Below, one piece after another: positions 52,250 through 64,000 of a stretch of DNA of 64,000 nucleotides. The position numbers and the translations under genes are program-made. Source of the stretch: Ruminococcus sp. YRD2003 (GTDB taxonomy: Bacteria; Bacillota; Clostridia; Oscillospirales; Ruminococcaceae); contig FNZT01000003.1 in NCBI GenBank assembly GCA_900109435.1, positions 310,001-374,000 of the forward strand, in the 5' to 3' direction. Every line of letters begins with the position of its first letter. Position 1 is the stretch's first letter. Under the pieces are notes generated by a model. It saw only the letters and a program-made list of their open reading frames with translations. It made no database searches and was not told the DNA's origin.

Positions 52250-53140
52250 TTATTTGATAAGTCCGTGGTTTGCGAGTGAAGAGCGGAGCTTTGCTCTGTG
52301 CTCGTCCGTCATCTCGCAGAGCGGCAGACGGCAGGGACCTGCGTTCCAGCCGAGCATATTCATCGCTTCCTTTACGGGAATCGGGTTTACCTCTATGAAA
52401 AGGTCATTGATGATATCAAGGTACTTGAGCTGGAGCTTCACAGCTTCCTCGAAGTTGTTGTCGAGGCAGAACTGCACCATATCGTGCATCTCCTTGGGGA
52501 TAACGTGGGAAGCAACCGAAATTACGCCCTTTCCACCAAGCGACATAACGGGTACGACCATGTCGTCGTTGCCGCTGTAGATGTCGATGTCGTTTCCGCA
52601 CTCTGCTGCAAGCTTCGCAACATAGCTGATGTTTCCGCTTGCTTCCTTGATGGCTGCGATGTTTTTGTGCTTTGCGAGCTCCTTGACAGTCGCAACATCA
52701 AGTCCGCAGCCTGTTCTGCTCGGTACATTGTAAAGGATTATCGGGATATTTACCGCGTCGGCTATCGCTGTAAAATGTGCGATAAGTCCCTTCTGTGTCG
52801 TCTTATTGTAGTAGGGGGTCACGTGGAGCAGAGCATCTGCGCCCGCAGCCTCTGCCTCCTTTGAGAGCTCTACCGCGTAATGTGTGTCGTTGCTGCCTGC
52901 ACCCGCGATAACGGGGACTCTGCCTGCAACGTGCTTAACCGCAAACTTGATGCAGTCACGGTGTTCGTCGTCGGTCATTGTGGCGGATTCGCCAGTTGTG
53001 CCGCAGATAACTATTGCATCGGTGCCGTTTTCTATCTGGTCGTCGATAACACATCCGAGCTCATCGTAGTTGATGGAGCCGTCGGCGTTCATAGGTGTGA
53101 TTATCGCTACTGCTGCACCTGTAAAAATCGTATTCTTCAT
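52250..53140 (-). CDS. dapA: 4-hydroxy-tetrahydrodipicolinate synthase
   Basis: 296-residue class I aldolase that condenses pyruvate with aspartate semialdehyde. Motifs: CGTTGESATM at the carboxylate-binding loop, ILYNVPSRTG (catalytic Tyr), and AIKEASGNI with the Schiff-base Lys, followed by YSGNDDM. Full length. Start at 53140, chosen over an ATG seven codons upstream because conserved MKNTIFTGAAVA follows an aaagga site. Second gene of the operon. Confidence 0.96.
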   Translation of the reverse strand: MKNTIFTGAAVAIITPMNADGSINYDELGCVIDDQIENGTDAIVICGTTGESATMTDDEHRDCIKFAVKHVAGRVPVIAGAGSNDTHYAVELSKEAEAAGADALLHVTPYYNKTTQKGLIAHFTAIADAVNIPIILYNVPSRTGCGLDVATVKELAKHKNIAAIKEASGNISYVAKLAAECGNDIDIYSGNDDMVVPVMSLGGKGVISVASHVIPKEMHDMVQFCLDNNFEEAVKLQLKYLDIINDLFIEVNPIPVKEAMNMLGWNAGPCRLPLCEMTDEHRAKLRSSLANHGLIK

Positions 53141-53170
53141 AAGTGGTCTGTCCTTTCTCATCTCAGATAA

Positions 53171-54250
53171 TCAGTCAAAGTAGCCCTTTGCTGCGAGAAG
53201 CTCTGCAAGAAGGACTCCGCCGCCTGCTGCTCCTCTCAGTGTATTGTGCGAGAGGCATACGAACTTGTAATCGTACTGTGTATCCTCGCGGAGACGTCCC
53301 GTAGAAACTGCCATACCGCCTTCGATGTTGCGGTCGAGCTTAGCCTGCGGACGGTCGTTCTCCTCGAAATAGTGAATGAACTGCTTCGGTGCGCTCGGGA
53401 GCTCGAGTTCCTGCGGTACACCCTTGAAGTCTGCCCAAAGCTTGAGTATCTCCTCCTTGGAGGGCTTGTTCTCGAAGCTTACGAATACTGCTGCCGTGTG
53501 GCCGTCAGATACGGGCACTCTGAGGCACTGTGTCGTGATGTTGGGCGTTGTTGCCTTTACTATCTCATTGCCCTTTATCTCGCCCCAAACCTTCAAAGGC
53601 TCCTGCTCGGACTTCTCTTCCTCGCCGCCAATGTAGGGAATGAGGTTATCGACCATCTCAGGCCATGTCTCAAAGTTCTTGCCTGCGCCCGAAATTGCCT
53701 GATATGTGCAGGCAAGCACGTTCTTCAGTCCGAACTTTCTGAGCGGGTGGAGTGCGGGTACATAGCTCTGTATCGAGCAGTTGGACTTGACTGCGATGAA
53801 GCCTCTCTTTGTGCCGAGACGCTCGCGCTGTGCCTTGATTATCTCAATGTGCTCGGGGTTTATCTCCGGTACTACCATAGGAACGTCGGGCGTGAAGCGG
53901 TGTGCCGAGTTGTTCGATACTATCGGGCACTCAGCCTTTGCGTACTTCTCCTCGAGAGCCTTTATCTCGTCCTTCTTCATATCGACTGCGCAGAAGCAGA
54001 AGTCTACCATTGATGCTATCTTCTCGATATCGGATGTGGCGTCAAGCAGCACCATGTCCTTCATTGCTGCGGGCATCGGAACTGCCATCTTCCAGCGGCT
54101 GCCTGCTGCCTGCTCGTATGTCTGACCTGCACTTCTCGGTGAAGCGGCAAGCACCTTGACATTGAACCACGGGTGGTTCTCCAGAAGCGTTGCAAAGCGC
54201 TGTCCGACCATGCCCGTTGCGCCTATGATCCCTACGTTATACTGTTTCAT
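53171..54250 (-). CDS. asd: aspartate-semialdehyde dehydrogenase (archaeal/fungal-type)
   Basis: 359-residue NADPH enzyme reducing aspartyl phosphate to the semialdehyde, the branch metabolite for lysine, DAP, threonine and methionine. NADP motif GIIGATGMVGQRF, active-site Cys in AVKSNCSIQSYVPALHP, and SGAGKNFETWPEM. Length (~360) and the CSIQ active site fit the longer archaeal/fungal-like branch rather than the ~335-residue type of E. coli. First gene after the lysine riboswitch. RBS aaaggag. Confidence 0.94.
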   Translation of the reverse strand: MKQYNVGIIGATGMVGQRFATLLENHPWFNVKVLAASPRSAGQTYEQAAGSRWKMAVPMPAAMKDMVLLDATSDIEKIASMVDFCFCAVDMKKDEIKALEEKYAKAECPIVSNNSAHRFTPDVPMVVPEINPEHIEIIKAQRERLGTKRGFIAVKSNCSIQSYVPALHPLRKFGLKNVLACTYQAISGAGKNFETWPEMVDNLIPYIGGEEEKSEQEPLKVWGEIKGNEIVKATTPNITTQCLRVPVSDGHTAAVFVSFENKPSKEEILKLWADFKGVPQELELPSAPKQFIHYFEENDRPQAKLDRNIEGGMAVSTGRLREDTQYDYKFVCLSHNTLRGAAGGGVLLAELLAAKGYFD

Positions 54251-54274
54251 AATGTTGACTCCTTTAAAAAAATT

Positions 54275-54308
54275 TTCAAAAAAATAATAAAACCGGTTGC
54301 AAACCGGT
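54275..54308 (-). terminator. riboswitch-controlled terminator before asd
   Basis: Minus strand: accggtt-tgc-aaccggt stem (54302-54308 with 54292-54298), followed by ttattattttttt. It sits between the aptamer and the asd RBS, as expected for a transcriptional off-switch. Confidence 0.85.
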
Positions 54309-54355
54309 CGATCATGAGTTATAATAGAAATGTTAGCATAGCAGTTTCGTTATGC

Positions 54356-54518
54356 GATAGCTCTCCATCAAACACATGATGACAGCTGTATACCTGTTCG
54401 ACATACAGCCAGAACGGAATGTACCAAATACCGCTCTTCGGCAGCTTTGCCTTTCGGCGCACTTCATCGGACGGGTCGCCCTCTGTACGCTTACTCTTCG
54501 CAGCCGCACCTCTACCTT
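54356..54518 (-). promoter_or_regulatory. lysine riboswitch (L box)
   Basis: Minus strand shows the conserved L-box blocks in order: AGGTAGAGGTGCGG at the 5' end, AAGAGTA, CGCCGAAAGGCAAAG then GCCGAAG, the GAACAGGTATACAGCTGTCAT arm, and GGAGAGCTATC closing P1 with GGTAG. Binding lysine should favour the downstream terminator and shut down asd-dapA-dapB-ddh. The aptamer begins at the predicted transcription start. Confidence 0.93.
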
Positions 54519-54524
54519 GTTTAC

Positions 54525-54553
54525 ATAATAACACTTTACAGGCGCGTTGTCAA
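54525..54553 (-). promoter_or_regulatory. promoter of the lysine/DAP operon
   Basis: Minus strand: -35 TTGACA (54548-54553), 17-bp spacer, -10 TATTAT (54525-54530); start expected at ~54518. Confidence 0.85.
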
Positions 54554-54599
54554 CAGTTTTTTTCATGATTTTAAAATTTATTTTCCGAAAGGGATGCTT

Positions 54600-55294
54600 A
54601 TGAGCATATTTACCGATATTGAAAGTGCTCTCACAGAGGCAAAAGACGAAAAATTTGCTCTGCTGACTCAGAAAACGATACCCACGCTCAATAAAGAGAG
54701 CTTTATCGGAGTTCGCACTCCCGACCTGCGAAAACTCGCAAAAAACTTGCAAAGCGCGATGATACTGGCGATTTTCTCGCAGCTCTCCCCCACCGTTTCT
54801 TCGAGGAGTATCAGCTCCATTCCTTCATCATCTCAGAGGTGAGGGACTTCGATGAATGTATCCGCCTTACAGATGACTTTCTCCCGTATATTGACAACTG
54901 GGCTACCTGTGACCAACTTTCTCCGAATGTATTCGCTAAACACTCGGACAAGCTTTTGCCGTATATAGATAAATGGCTTGCCTCGGAGCTTACGTATACG
55001 GTCAGATTCGCCGTTTGCTCGCTGATGAGATATTTCCTCGGCGACAGCTTCCGCAGCGAGTACGCTGACAGAGTCGCCGCGGTCAGCTCGGACGAATACT
55101 ACATAAACATGATGAGAGCCTGGTATTTCGCCACCGCTCTTGCCAAGAACTACAATGAAGTGCTTCCCTATATCGTGCAGAAGAAGCTCGATGTATGGAC
55201 TCATAATAAAACGATACAGAAGGCTGTGGAGAGCTTCCGCATCACAGATGAGCAGAAGCAGTTTCTCCGCACACTAAAAGTTAAAGGAGCTTGA
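54600..55294 (+). pseudogene. AlkD-like DNA alkylation repair gene, frameshifted
   Basis: HEAT-repeat DNA glycosylase-like protein. Frame 1 (54600-~54757) gives MSIFTDIESALTEAKDEKFA through VRTPDLRKLAKNLQS. The homologous sequence then continues in another frame (DTGDFLAALPHRFFEEYQL, later VDNWATCDQL-like IDNWATCDQLSP and WTHNKTIQKAVESFRIT) to the stop at 55294. The shift lies near 54757-54760 and equals one missing base. Apart from that, the reading is well conserved along the whole length, so the lesion is recent or a sequencing error. Start has aaaggga. Co-directional with queA two bases later. Confidence 0.85.
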
Positions 55295-55296
55295 AT

Positions 55297-56328
55297 TTGG
55301 AACTTTTAAAGTCAGATTTCTACTACGACCTGCCTGAGGAGCTTATCGCACAGACTCCCATCGAGCCGCGCAATGCCTCGCGTATGATGTGCGTTGACCG
55401 TAAAACAGGGGCAATAACTCACGACCACTTCTACAATCTATGCGAGCACCTCAGAGAAGGTGACCTTCTCGTCATGAACGATTCCCGCGTTATCCCTGCC
55501 AGACTTTACGGCGAAAAGATAGGCAACGGAACTTTTATTGAGTTCCTGCTCCTTGAGCAGAAGGGCGACAAGCTCTGGGAGATAATCTGCCGTCCCGGTA
55601 AAAAAGCAAAGGTCGGAACAAGGTTCAGCTTCGGCGGCGGACGGCTAATTGCGGAAGTTGTCGAGGTCAAGGACGACGGCAACCGCGTCGTGCAGTTCGA
55701 GTGCGAGGGCAACTTCTTCACAGCTCTCGAGGACGTCGGGCAGATGCCGCTCCCGCCTTACATAAAGGAAAAGCTCGAAAATAAGGAGCGCTATCAGACG
55801 GTCTACTCAAATGAGCTCGGCTCGGCGGCTGCTCCGACTGCGGGTCTGCACTTCACCGAGGAAATGCTCGATGACCTTCGCAGGCAAGGTATAAAGACTG
55901 CTTTCGTTACGCTCCATGTCGGGCTCGGGACCTTCCGCCCCGTAAAAGAGGACAATGTGCTCGATCATAAAATGCACAGCGAGCATTACTTCCTCCCGAA
56001 GGAAACAGCTGACCTCATAAATCAGACTAAAGCCGCAGGAGGACGTGTTATTGCCGTCGGGACCACGACCTGCCGCACGCTCGAAAGCGTTGCCACATTC
56101 TACGGAGATATCTCCGAGCATGAGGGCTATACCGATATCTTTATTTATCCGTCTTATGAGTTCAAGTGTATCGACGGTCTCATCACAAATTTCCATCTCC
56201 CCGAAAGTACGCTCATCATGCTCGTTTCGGCGTTTATGGGATACGAAAACACTATGAATGCTTACAAAGTCGCTGTAGATGAAAAGTACCGCTTTTTCAG
56301 CTTCGGCGATTCGATGTGCATACTGTGA
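55297..56328 (+). CDS. queA: S-adenosylmethionine:tRNA ribosyltransferase-isomerase QueA
   Basis: 343-residue enzyme that turns preQ1 in tRNA into epoxyqueuosine using SAM. Family hallmarks: YYDLPEELIAQTPIEPR, VMNDSRVIPARLYG, AAPTAGLHFTEEM, HVGLGTFRPV and TNFHLPESTLIMLVSAF. The start is TTG at 55297, preferred over a TTG two codons earlier because aaaggag then sits 7 bases away. Works with Tgt encoded ~1 kb downstream. Confidence 0.96.
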   Translation: MELLKSDFYYDLPEELIAQTPIEPRNASRMMCVDRKTGAITHDHFYNLCEHLREGDLLVMNDSRVIPARLYGEKIGNGTFIEFLLLEQKGDKLWEIICRPGKKAKVGTRFSFGGGRLIAEVVEVKDDGNRVVQFECEGNFFTALEDVGQMPLPPYIKEKLENKERYQTVYSNELGSAAAPTAGLHFTEEMLDDLRRQGIKTAFVTLHVGLGTFRPVKEDNVLDHKMHSEHYFLPKETADLINQTKAAGGRVIAVGTTTCRTLESVATFYGDISEHEGYTDIFIYPSYEFKCIDGLITNFHLPESTLIMLVSAFMGYENTMNAYKVAVDEKYRFFSFGDSMCIL

Positions 56329-56403
56329 TAAATGCTTTGTTTTCGGAGATGCTGTTTTTAGTTCCGAAAACCGACATATCTCTAAGGAAGGAACTTCACC
56401 AAA

Positions 56404-56775
56404 ATGGAATTAACCGAGTTTTTCAAAAGCTTTATTGAGACCGAGGAAGAGCCTGTCACTATCTGCGACCTCGACTTTCGCATCATCTTCATAAACAAAG
56501 CCGCTGATTCCGCTTATGCGAAAATAGGCGGATATGATATCGTGGGCAAGTCACTGAACACCTACATCGACCTCGAGACCCAAAGCAAGATAAATATGGT
56601 CGTTGAATGGTTTAAGGAAAGCCCCGAAAACAACCGCGTTTTTGCCTGCAAGATCAAAGCTTCGATAGACGGTTATGTCTATGCTCTTCGCGATGATAAC
56701 GGCAGACTGATCGGCTTCTGCAATAAGCGCAAGTCTCGTGTCCCCGACGAGTCCGAGCCGTATTCCGTTTTCTGA
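56404..56775 (+). CDS. single PAS-domain protein
   Basis: 123 residues. One PAS fold (~5-100): ITVCDLDFRIIFINKAA-like start (VTICDLDFRIIFINKAA), IVGKSLNTYI, and a C-terminal YVYALRDDNGRLIGFC strand pair. No output domain, no membrane segment. It may bind a small ligand or a partner protein; the partner is unknown. RBS aaggaagg. It stands between queA and a small membrane protein, with no functional link seen. Confidence 0.75.
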   Translation: MELTEFFKSFIETEEEPVTICDLDFRIIFINKAADSAYAKIGGYDIVGKSLNTYIDLETQSKINMVVEWFKESPENNRVFACKIKASIDGYVYALRDDNGRLIGFCNKRKSRVPDESEPYSVF

Positions 56776-56815
56776 ATCAATTACATTTGTAACTGCTAAA
56801 GTGACCTTTGACACA

Positions 56816-56844
56816 TTGTATTTCGCCTGCCCGAAAGGTATAAT
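56816..56844 (+). promoter_or_regulatory. promoter of the small membrane protein/tgt unit
   Basis: -35 TTGTAT (56816-56821), 17-bp spacer, -10 TATAAT (56839-56844). Confidence 0.65.
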
Positions 56845-56871
56845 ATAGAAAAAAGGCAGGAGGTCACTTCT

Positions 56872-58471
<1,600 letters not shown>

Positions 58472-58483
58472 ACGGAGATTAGA

Positions 58484-59179
58484 ATGATTTTAGCAATTTT
58501 TGACCTTGACGGAACTATCGCCGATACTATCGCCGATCTCGGCGACGCTGTGAATTACGGGCTCGGTGTGCTCGGATATGAGGGGCATACTTATGAGGAG
58601 TACAAGCTGCTCGTTGGGAACGGCGCTCCCGTGCTGTGTCAGAGGGCTTTGCCCGAGGGGCACAAGGACGAAGCGGATAAGCTCCATGAGCTGTTCCGCG
58701 AATACTATGCGGAGCATTACCTCGACAAAACAAAATTGTACGACGGCATGGAGGAGACTCTCAACAGGCTGATGAACAAGGGTGTAAGACTCGCCGTGGC
58801 TACAAATAAACCACAGGATTTCGCACGCGAGATAGTAGCACGACTTCTCCCCGATATCCGATTCGAGTGCGTTCTCGGCGGATGCAAGGAACGTCCGAAA
58901 AAGCCTGACAGAGCCATTATCGACGACGTGTTCTCCGATATATATTCAAACTATCACTCTGACATGAAAGGTGAATTTGATACCGTGTCGGTGTTGGATG
59001 AGTTCGATAAAGTCTATATGATAGGCGACAGCAATGTCGATATTCAGACCGCTGAAAACGCGGGGCTGCTCTCGGTCGGCTGTGCGTGGGGATTCCGCGG
59101 AAAGACCGAGCTTGCCGACGCGGGCGCTGACTTCATCGCTGACGCTCCCGCCGATATACCGCAGATAATACTGAGGTGA
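58484..59179 (+). CDS. HAD-family phosphoglycolate phosphatase-like hydrolase
   Basis: 231-residue HAD hydrolase of the Gph/PGP type. Motif I IFDLDGTIADT (nucleophile Asp), motif II in LAVATNKP, motif III Lys in ERPKKPD, motif IV MIGDSNVDIQTA. The helical cap (~16-85) is the class I type of phosphoglycolate phosphatase. Physiological substrate uncertain: 2-phosphoglycolate from DNA repair is the usual assumption. RBS ggaga. Twelve bases after tgt, likely same transcript. Confidence 0.88.
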   Translation: MILAIFDLDGTIADTIADLGDAVNYGLGVLGYEGHTYEEYKLLVGNGAPVLCQRALPEGHKDEADKLHELFREYYAEHYLDKTKLYDGMEETLNRLMNKGVRLAVATNKPQDFAREIVARLLPDIRFECVLGGCKERPKKPDRAIIDDVFSDIYSNYHSDMKGEFDTVSVLDEFDKVYMIGDSNVDIQTAENAGLLSVGCAWGFRGKTELADAGADFIADAPADIPQIILR

Positions 59180-59183
59180 TAAC

Positions 59184-59840
59184 ATGATAATGCTAACCGA
59201 AGAAGAGCTCGTTCACAGTATTGCCGAACAGACGGAACGCTCCGCGGCTGTGATCGGTCATACCGACCTCTCGCGGAAAGACTTCGACCCGACGGCTGTG
59301 ATCGTTTCGAGCTTGTCTAATATATTTGAGTCCGCTCTTGTGGTGCTCGCGCTCGAGGATACCGCTAATGACCGCGAGGAGTGCTACAGAAGCGCGGGCA
59401 GGCTCGTTATGTCCTCCTCTGACGTGAGCTCGGAGCAGAAAAGCTTCATCAGGAATATCAACGCCTTACGAAAAGAGCTCTCTCTCGATTCCGAAAACGG
59501 CGGGTGCTTCGACAGCTCGCGCTGTCTCGACTTTCTCAATTCCTTTGACTGCTTTATGTTCCAGTTCTTTCAGAAGAGCCCGACAGTAAAGCGTATGAAG
59601 TCCGAAGGTACCCTGAGCTCGGAGTTTATCAGCTTTCACAACATTCTGGAAAAACTCATCAGGAAAAATATCGTGTCTGCTAAGGGAACTGCGGGCAGCT
59701 CGGATATCGCCGCAAAACTCGACTCCGTAATCGGACTTCTGACCAGATTATGTGATGAAAATGAAAGGCTCGATATGAGAGTCGCCGAGCTGAGCGCTAA
59801 GCTCGACAGACTGACAGGAAAGTGTGACGGCAATGAATGA
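59184..59840 (+). CDS. hypothetical protein with C-terminal coiled coil
   Basis: 218-residue soluble, mostly helical protein that I cannot assign. The last ~45 residues (ENERLDMRVAELSAKLDRL) form a clear heptad-pattern coiled coil, suggesting oligomerisation. The body has no catalytic motif. Start at 59184 with gaggtg; a second Met two codons on is possible. Its last bases overlap the start of the SUFU-domain gene (ATG inside the TGA-containing end), so the two proteins are probably made together. Confidence 0.6.
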   Translation: MIMLTEEELVHSIAEQTERSAAVIGHTDLSRKDFDPTAVIVSSLSNIFESALVVLALEDTANDREECYRSAGRLVMSSSDVSSEQKSFIRNINALRKELSLDSENGGCFDSSRCLDFLNSFDCFMFQFFQKSPTVKRMKSEGTLSSEFISFHNILEKLIRKNIVSAKGTAGSSDIAAKLDSVIGLLTRLCDENERLDMRVAELSAKLDRLTGKCDGNE

Positions 59841-60972
59841 GTTCAACAGCAATTTTGACCAGAATATCGCCGTTTATACTCCCGACCAGACCGACGCGAT
59901 AGAAGAGCATATCACCGAGCACATCGGCGATTTTCCTAAGGTTTTCCGTGACAATTCACCCAAAGATTTGAAAATAGATATCGCTGTCATCCCGCCAGAC
60001 GATGACAGGTACTTCCTTACGCTCGTGACTATGGGGCTCGGCGCATATAAAATGAACCTCCCAAAGGAACTCCGCGGACAAGGGCTTGAACGTGCCGAGC
60101 TCGTGCTCTGCCTGCCCGCAAACTGGGACTTCGACACCGATGTTCCCGAAACAATGTGGCCTGTTGAGCTTTTAAACAGGATAGCTCACCTGCCCGTTCG
60201 TCACCGCTCGTGGATAGGTCGGGGACACTCGGTCGACTACAGTAAGCCGTTCACCGAGGAGACCGACCTCAGTGCCGTTCTGCTGCTCTCACCGTCATTC
60301 GGCAAAGAATCATCGGTTTGCACCCTCCCGAACGGTGAAAAGGTCAATTTTTATCAGGTCATTCCGCTGTATGATATAGAAATGCGCTACAAGATAGACC
60401 ACGGTACCGATGCCCTGCTCGACCGCTTCGGCGACGAGCTCGACCCTGTTGTCGACCTTGACCGCAGACCTGTGGTCGATGCTTCGACCTTCGAGCTCAT
60501 CGACCGCGTGGAAGACCACTCCTCTAAAATCGAGGAAAAACAGCTCGATATCAGTGAGATAAACGGTGCAAACCACATCGCGATGTTCCTGCGCTGGTGC
60601 ATTGAACGTGACCTCATCGACGACGAATTCAAGGATTTCTTCGCCGACGAGCTTGAGTCCATACGCCGCGGAGAGCTCGATATACGCAAATTTCTGCTGA
60701 ACTCCCTCAGCGGTGAACTCACGAAAGAAATACTCAACGAAGAGGGCAAGGCTTTTGCGTCGTTCTACTACGACTTCTACGCCGAGCCCGATTCTCCGTG
60801 CTATCCCGAGGATGTGGACAGAGTCGCGCTCGAATACTTCGGCAAGGAGAAGTATGAATGCGAGGAATTTGCCGACGAAACCTACCTCTTTCTCCCCTAC
60901 GGGGACGACTACTACGCTCGTATAAGCAGATATATAAGCAGAAACCACCGTATTTTCTACGGTCTGGACTGA
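59833..60972 (+). CDS. suppressor-of-fused (SUFU) domain protein
   Basis: 379 residues. The SUFU-like domain (~15-200) shows IDIAVIPPDDDRYFLTLVTMG, ELVLCLPANWDF, WPVELLNRIAHLP and the RHRSWIGRGHSV segment. A ~130-residue C-terminal domain (IAMFLRWCIERDLIDDEFKD, then FASFYYDFYAEP) is of a type found attached to or near SUFU proteins. Bacterial SUFU proteins often act as immunity or accessory proteins, but no toxin is visible here. ATG at 59833 (aggaaa 11 bases upstream) preferred to the GTG at 59824. Overlaps the coiled-coil gene by 8 bases. Confidence 0.78.
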   Translation: MNEFNSNFDQNIAVYTPDQTDAIEEHITEHIGDFPKVFRDNSPKDLKIDIAVIPPDDDRYFLTLVTMGLGAYKMNLPKELRGQGLERAELVLCLPANWDFDTDVPETMWPVELLNRIAHLPVRHRSWIGRGHSVDYSKPFTEETDLSAVLLLSPSFGKESSVCTLPNGEKVNFYQVIPLYDIEMRYKIDHGTDALLDRFGDELDPVVDLDRRPVVDASTFELIDRVEDHSSKIEEKQLDISEINGANHIAMFLRWCIERDLIDDEFKDFFADELESIRRGELDIRKFLLNSLSGELTKEILNEEGKAFASFYYDFYAEPDSPCYPEDVDRVALEYFGKEKYECEEFADETYLFLPYGDDYYARISRYISRNHRIFYGLD

Positions 60973-60977
60973 TAATA

Positions 60978-61026
60978 CGCCGATTTGCCGCATATCTTCG
61001 AGAAGGTATTGACAAATCGGCGCTTT
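60978..61026 (+). terminator. terminator after the SUFU gene
   Basis: 10-bp stem cgccgatttg / caaatcggcg (60978-60987 with 61013-61022), short T run. Its 3' arm overlaps the secA -35 box. Confidence 0.75.
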
Positions 61027-61037
61027 TGTAGTAAAAT
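61009..61037 (+). promoter_or_regulatory. secA promoter
   Basis: -35 TTGACA (61009-61014), 17-bp spacer, -10 TAAAAT (61032-61037), nested in the upstream terminator. Confidence 0.75.
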
Positions 61038-61101
61038 GTATTTATATGTATTTCAAGATACAGGTACATTGCAAAATATTGTAAAGGCGGTAATCATTCA
61101 A

Positions 61102-63864
<2,763 letters not shown>

Positions 63865-63873
63865 GTCTATACT

Positions 63874-63905
63874 TAATGGGCGGCTGTGTCGGTCGCCCAT
63901 TTGAC
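63874..63905 (+). terminator. possible terminator after secA
   Basis: Stem aatgggcg / cgcccatt with a short, weak T tail; terminator function is uncertain. Confidence 0.4.
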
Positions 63906-63939
63906 GTGAAAAGTCCGTGCATTTTATGAGGTGATGAAA

Positions 63940-64000
63940 ATGAAAAAATCAGCGATTATTGCCGTTTTAAGCTTTGTTCTCCTGACAGGCTGCGGTAGGA
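63940..64000 (+). CDS. start of a predicted lipoprotein gene (truncated by window edge)
   Basis: Only the first 20 codons are visible. They encode a lipoprotein signal peptide with the lipobox LLTGC: a positively charged start (MKKS), a hydrophobic core and then Cys-Gly. gaggtg lies 6 bases before the chosen ATG; an ATG two codons upstream is too close to that site. The mature protein cannot be identified. Confidence 0.7.
   Translation, partial: MKKSAIIAVLSFVLLTGCGR

Overview
The window looks like chromosomal DNA of a low-to-mid GC Gram-positive gut anaerobe of the Ruminococcus group (Oscillospiraceae). Support: a GH5 glucanase ending in a type I dockerin of the style seen in cellulosome-forming ruminococci; a lipoprotein with a cohesin-like segment; AddAB recombination enzymes; a DnaD/DnaI-like helicase-loading pair; an LtaS-like synthase; a rubrerythrin; and a diaminopimelate dehydrogenase pathway under a lysine riboswitch. 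The genes look intact, with clear Shine-Dalgarno sites (several on TTG or GTG starts) and many textbook 17-bp-spaced promoters and intrinsic terminators. The one exception is an AlkD-like gene broken by a frameshift. There is no transposase, phage gene or CRISPR array.

Layout. 1-5.4 kb: 3' part of a GH31 alpha-xylosidase, a DnaD/DnaC-like primosome pair, a long AT-rich spacer and a SleB-like cell-wall hydrolase. 5.5-18.7 kb: FtsH, exonuclease III (reverse), an SDR reductase plus HD nucleotidase pair, an LtaS-like synthase plus hot-dog thioesterase pair, an HtrA protease, then on the reverse strand two zinc-ribbon/TM2 paralogues, rubrerythrin and an RluA-type pseudouridine synthase, then a threonine-rich tandem GH25 protein. 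18.7-28.8 kb: addB-addA, a cohesin-like lipoprotein (reverse), an HD protein and metY.

28.8-37 kb is one reverse-strand gene chain: MscS channel, metallophosphoesterase, two flavoproteins, a 91-aa protein, RsmA, an aminotransferase-fold protein without its catalytic lysine, and a DUF1648-type membrane protein. Many of its junctions are TAATG or TGATG overlaps. It is preceded by a 93-bp repeat that triplicates the promoter, and then by tRNA-Arg(CCT). 37-45 kb is a signalling block: a 7TM HD-GYP protein behind a structured leader, a phosphofructokinase, a PAS-GGDEF(degenerate)-EAL protein and an OmpR/histidine-kinase pair. 45-50 kb carries a candidate small RNA, the dockerin-bearing GH5 enzyme and an unusual isomerase/acyl-CoA-ligase fusion.

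49.8-54.6 kb is the reverse-strand lysine/DAP operon asd-dapA-dapB-ddh behind an L-box lysine riboswitch, with a small helical protein downstream. 54.6-64 kb holds the frameshifted AlkD, queA, a PAS protein, a small membrane protein, tgt, a phosphoglycolate-phosphatase-like HAD enzyme, an unknown protein coupled to a SUFU-domain protein, secA, and the start of a lipoprotein gene. queA and tgt together give part of tRNA queuosine synthesis.

Most interesting: the lysine-less aminotransferase homologue, the promoter-bearing triplication upstream of mscS, the isomerase/CoA-ligase fusion, the leader of the HD-GYP gene, and a recurring TTGCTATTT promoter class.
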